DNA from: Lachnospiraceae oral taxon 107 str. F0167
Lineage (GTDB): Bacteria; Bacillota; Clostridia; Lachnospirales; Lachnospiraceae
DNA: 38,021 bases
Assembly: GCA_000209465.1 (NCBI GenBank)
Contig: GL890603.1
Span: 1-38,021, forward strand
Direction of reading: 5' to 3'
Positions 35,656-38,021 of the stretch are shown piece after piece. Numbering within the stretch: the stretch's first letter is position 1; the number at the start of each line of letters is the position of its first letter. The notes under the pieces are model-generated. The model saw only the letters and a list, made by a program, of their open reading frames with translations. It had not been told where the DNA came from and made no database searches. The translations under genes were made by a program, and so were the position numbers.

Positions 35656-37026
35656 GCACTTGGAGTTATAAGAATAGAAAATGACAAGCTCGGGAGGACA
35701 ACAAAGGTAATTGATTATGACGGTAAAGAAGTAAGATATGAGTATGGAAAGGAAGGAGAAAGGTTAAGAATCGTATATCCCGACGGAAAAAGCGTTGATT
35801 ACGGATATGATGAAAACTTAAGACTTGTAAATCTTATATCAGGAGGTAAAGAGATAAGGTATTCATATGATGAAGAAGGAAGACTTATAAGAAAGGACAT
35901 GCCTGATGATATAAGCAGTCTTTATGGATATGATGAAAGAGGACTTTTAAGCAGTCTTTGCTATACAAAAGGAAACAAAAAGATTGAAGAATACCTTTAC
36001 GGATATGATTTACTTGGAAATAAAACAAATACAGTAAGAGAAAGGGATGTAAACTCAAGTGGAATAAAAGAAGATAAGAACAAAGAAAAAATCATACATA
36101 AGTTGTGGGAAGATTCATCAGTCTTTAACTATGAGTATGACAGCCTAAGCCGCCTCATATCTGTAAAAAGAAGAGAAAAGGAAGTTTGCAGGTATGCTTA
36201 TGATGTTTTTGGAAACAGAAGTAAGATGAAAAAAGACGGCATAGAAGTATCTTATACTTATGATGCCTTGGACAGACTGGTAAAGACAAGCGGATTATAT
36301 GAAAATAAAACCTATGAGTATGATAAAAGAGGAAACCTTATAGGGGTAATGAACAGAGGAAAGAAGATAAAAGCCTATGAGTACGGTGCATCAGGTAGGC
36401 TTAGTTTAAGTTACTCTAATTCAGGAAATGTAAGAAGCTATGGTTATGACGGAATGGGAAACAGGATAGGCTTTAGAGAATACGGTGGTGGGTATAAAGG
36501 TTTTGGAGAAAACGGACTTAAAAGTATAGGTGAATTTAACTTACCGGGAAGCAGCCCGGTATATGAAGAAAGATATGTACTTGACAGAACAAAACCTTAT
36601 AACAACATGCTGCAAAGAAATATGGTAGAAAGAGGAAAAAACAAAGATCATGTACAAAGCTATGTATGGGACTTTAATGCCGTATTTATGGAGGAAGAAG
36701 AAAAAGCCTATACATATCTAAATGATGAACTTGGAAGTCCTGTTCGTCTTTTTGAGCAAGATGGTGAAAACCAAACGATATACGGTTATGATGAGTTTGG
36801 AAATGATACTTACGGTACACAGGAACAGGTGCAGCCGTTCGGATATACAGGCTATAGATATGATAATGTAGCTAATACCTACTTTGCACAGGCAAGAGAG
36901 TATATACCAAGTGTAGGAAGATTTGGAGGAGAAGATTGGATAAAGGGAAATATAGAAAAGCCTTTTAGCCTTAATCAGTATGGGTACTGTTGGGGAAATC
37001 CTATTGGATTAGTTGATAGGGACGGA
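35656..37026 (+). repeat. Duplicated end of the Rhs core (partner at 31049-32413)
   Basis: The segment from GCACTTGG at 35656 to the end of the core at 37026 is a diverged direct repeat of 31049-32413 in the main Rhs. Both start at the same ALG-x-I residue and end just before the variable tail (VDKTG against VDRDG). Residue-level agreement is good along the whole length. It would serve as a recombination arm. Confidence 0.75.
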
Positions 37027-37614
37027 AAAACACCGGAAATGGCTAGTAACTATTCACAAGTATTTGATATACTGAAAACAGGAACTGAAATGGCAGGAGC
37101 AGCTGCCTTAGCTGATAGTCCTGCACCTGGACCAATGGATTTAGTTGCATTAGGTATACTAGGTATAACATTAGTTGTATCCGGAGGAGTAGCAGTTGGT
37201 AAATATATAAATAGTATGGCAAAGGAGAAAGAAAAGGCTAGGGTAATTGCATTAGAACAAGTAACAACAAAAAGACCTAATGAAACAGTTATATATAGAC
37301 GTGGAAATGGAAATGCAACTAATTTAACTCCTAGACCCAGAGATTTACATACAGGTTTGTATTATGAGTTGAAAGTTCCAGCAGCAACGGAGTATACTAT
37401 TACAACTATAGAGGCAATAAATGCAACAGGAGTATTAACGGCAGTTATAGATAAACCAAATCATGTTTCTGTAAGACCTGTAAATCCTTTGGAGATGATG
37501 GAATGGATTAATAGCAGACCAACAGCAAAAGAGAATCCATACTACTTAACAAAAATATTAGCATCAATATCTATAAGAGATAATGGAGGACCATGTAATG
37601 TCAAAATTGATTGA
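37027..37614 (+). other. Alternative toxin tail of the orphan Rhs cassette
   Basis: About 195 residues differ fully from the main Rhs tail. A hydrophobic helix near 37132-37210 could aid membrane passage. The block YRRGNGNATNLTPRPRDLHTGLYYELKVPAATEYTITTIEAINATGVLTAVIDKPNHVSV is compact and looks like an independently folding toxin domain of a type repeated among Rhs tails. A conserved Arg and a T-T pair could fit an ADP-ribosyltransferase-like fold, but I am not sure. Confidence 0.5.
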
Positions 37615-37927
37615 TAACTTAATTAAAAAATATGAATATAATATTTACATTAACGAGAATATATTTGGGGAAAAACTAGACAAATTAGCATTATTATTAG
37701 AAAAAGAAGAAAATAATACAGAAACTTATTTTAATCCTTTGAGATACAAAAGTAAGTTTTCATGGTTCAATATTCTATATATTATAGAAAGGATGAGTTA
37801 CACTAGAAAATTAGAGTATATACCATTTTTAATAGAACTATTACAAGATGCAAATTGGCCTACATTTGAGTATACTGTTTCATTATTGGTGTCTTACAAT
37901 AAAAATGATTTGTTGTCCCTACTGTAG
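37598..37927 (+). CDS. Candidate immunity protein (DUF5071/HEAT-like), possibly broken
   Basis: The ATG at 37598 has GGAGG 8 bases upstream and overlaps the end of the orphan Rhs frame by 17 bases, the normal coupling of toxin and immunity. The 109-aa product is helical. LEYIPFLIELLQDANWPTFEYTVSLLVS matches the LLxWLQDxNWPxxxxxxxLL signature of DUF5071-type immunity proteins. It stops early at TAG 37925-37927. Open frames just after (KELLWRAYEE in the same frame, then NDDEIVDIWNSYTY in the next) look like the continuation of that family, so a stop and a frameshift may have broken it. The cassette may then be silent and unprotected, or the errors lie in the sequence. Confidence 0.6.
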   Translation: MSKLIDNLIKKYEYNIYINENIFGEKLDKLALLLEKEENNTETYFNPLRYKSKFSWFNILYIIERMSYTRKLEYIPFLIELLQDANWPTFEYTVSLLVSYNKNDLLSLL

Positions 37928-38021
37928 AAAGAACTACTGTGGAGAGCATATGAAGAATGATGATGAAATAGTGGATATCTGGAATAGCTATACTTATTGA
38001 GGATAAGAATATTAAAAAAAG
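37928..38021 (+). other. Window end, possible remainder of the immunity gene
   Basis: This 94-base stretch holds the disrupted tail of the DUF5071-like gene described above and then AT-rich sequence up to the window edge. No other feature can be supported. Confidence 0.3.

Larger units (their letters stand above)
35647..37614 (+). pseudogene. Orphan Rhs C-terminal cassette with a different toxin tail
   Basis: The frame (655 aa from a GTG without ribosome binding site) begins abruptly within the Rhs core at ALGVIRIENDKLGRTTKV, matching the main Rhs from its ALGTINIETDKFGRATKV on. It continues collinearly through YTGYRYDNVANTYFAQAREYIPSVGRFGGED to NPIGLVDRDG. It lacks the N-terminal two thirds of a Rhs protein and has no start of its own. 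This is the typical silent cassette that can be swapped into the main gene by recombination within the shared core. The tail (about residues 461-655) has a hydrophobic helix (LVALGILGITLVVSGGVAVG) and ends in IYRRGNGNATNLTPRPRDLHTG...YTITTIEAINATG. A recombined version would deliver a different toxin. Immunity follows at 37598. Confidence 0.75.

Noticed and set aside
1-38021. CRISPR arrays, tRNA or rRNA genes, insertion-sequence transposases
   Set aside because: No regularly spaced repeats, no tRNA-like cloverleaf or rRNA sequence and no transposase frame were seen on either strand.

Overview
The window looks like chromosome from a low-GC Gram-positive anaerobe, most likely a Lachnospiraceae-type Clostridium relative. 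The basis is AT-rich DNA, strong AGGAGG ribosome binding sites, clostridial conjugative-element genes, and paralogous proteins typical of that family. The genus is not determined.

Region 1 (1-7.2 kb) is part of a mobile element. It opens inside a group II intron: the C-terminal end of the intron-encoded protein, then domains V and VI. The intron splits a large SNF2/DEAD-type helicase gene of the kind carried by clostridial conjugative elements. After it come a gene with an SSB-like OB fold, a small membrane protein, and, on the minus strand, a MobC-like accessory protein and a MOBP-type relaxase. A dense cluster of inverted repeats upstream of mobC (about 7031-7182) is a good oriT candidate. 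The mobC leader holds a terminator hairpin with a competing upstream arm, which looks like transcription attenuation.

Region 2 (7.77-24.7 kb) is one long plus-strand gene train. I read it as a contractile-injection (type VI-secretion-like) machine of a Firmicute. It has a 724-aa protein resembling a fused TssB-TssC sheath, then two Hcp-like tube paralogues followed by a strong terminator. Next is a regulatory block: a membrane FHA protein, a zinc-ribbon/FHA protein, two membrane PP2C-like proteins (one with altered catalytic residues), two unrecognised proteins, and an Hsp70-like ATPase without a substrate-binding domain. The block ends with a protein with a faint baseplate-like N-terminus, a double-FHA protein and an Imm11-like protein. 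Two VgrG-like spikes close the region. No AAA+ disassembly ATPase and no TssJLM membrane complex are visible here.

Region 3 (24.9-38.0 kb) is the effector end. It starts with a DUF4280 (PAAR-like) spike tip fused to a lytic-transglycosylase-like domain, followed by two small membrane proteins. Then come a DcrB/DUF1795 (EagR-like) adaptor, an unrecognised protein, and a roughly 1,687-aa Rhs protein with an unrecognised C-terminal toxin region. After a membrane-anchored small protein and a BspA-type leucine-rich repeat protein there is a second, N-terminally truncated Rhs cassette. It duplicates the end of the Rhs core but carries a different C-terminal domain and a candidate DUF5071-like immunity gene.

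Three genes (15030-16330, 22090-23441, 27949-33013) are each broken by a single-base shift in a poly-A run. Sequencing error, genuine decay and slippage cannot be separated from the sequence alone. All functional calls for the injection machine rest on motif and gene-order reading and were not checked by database search.
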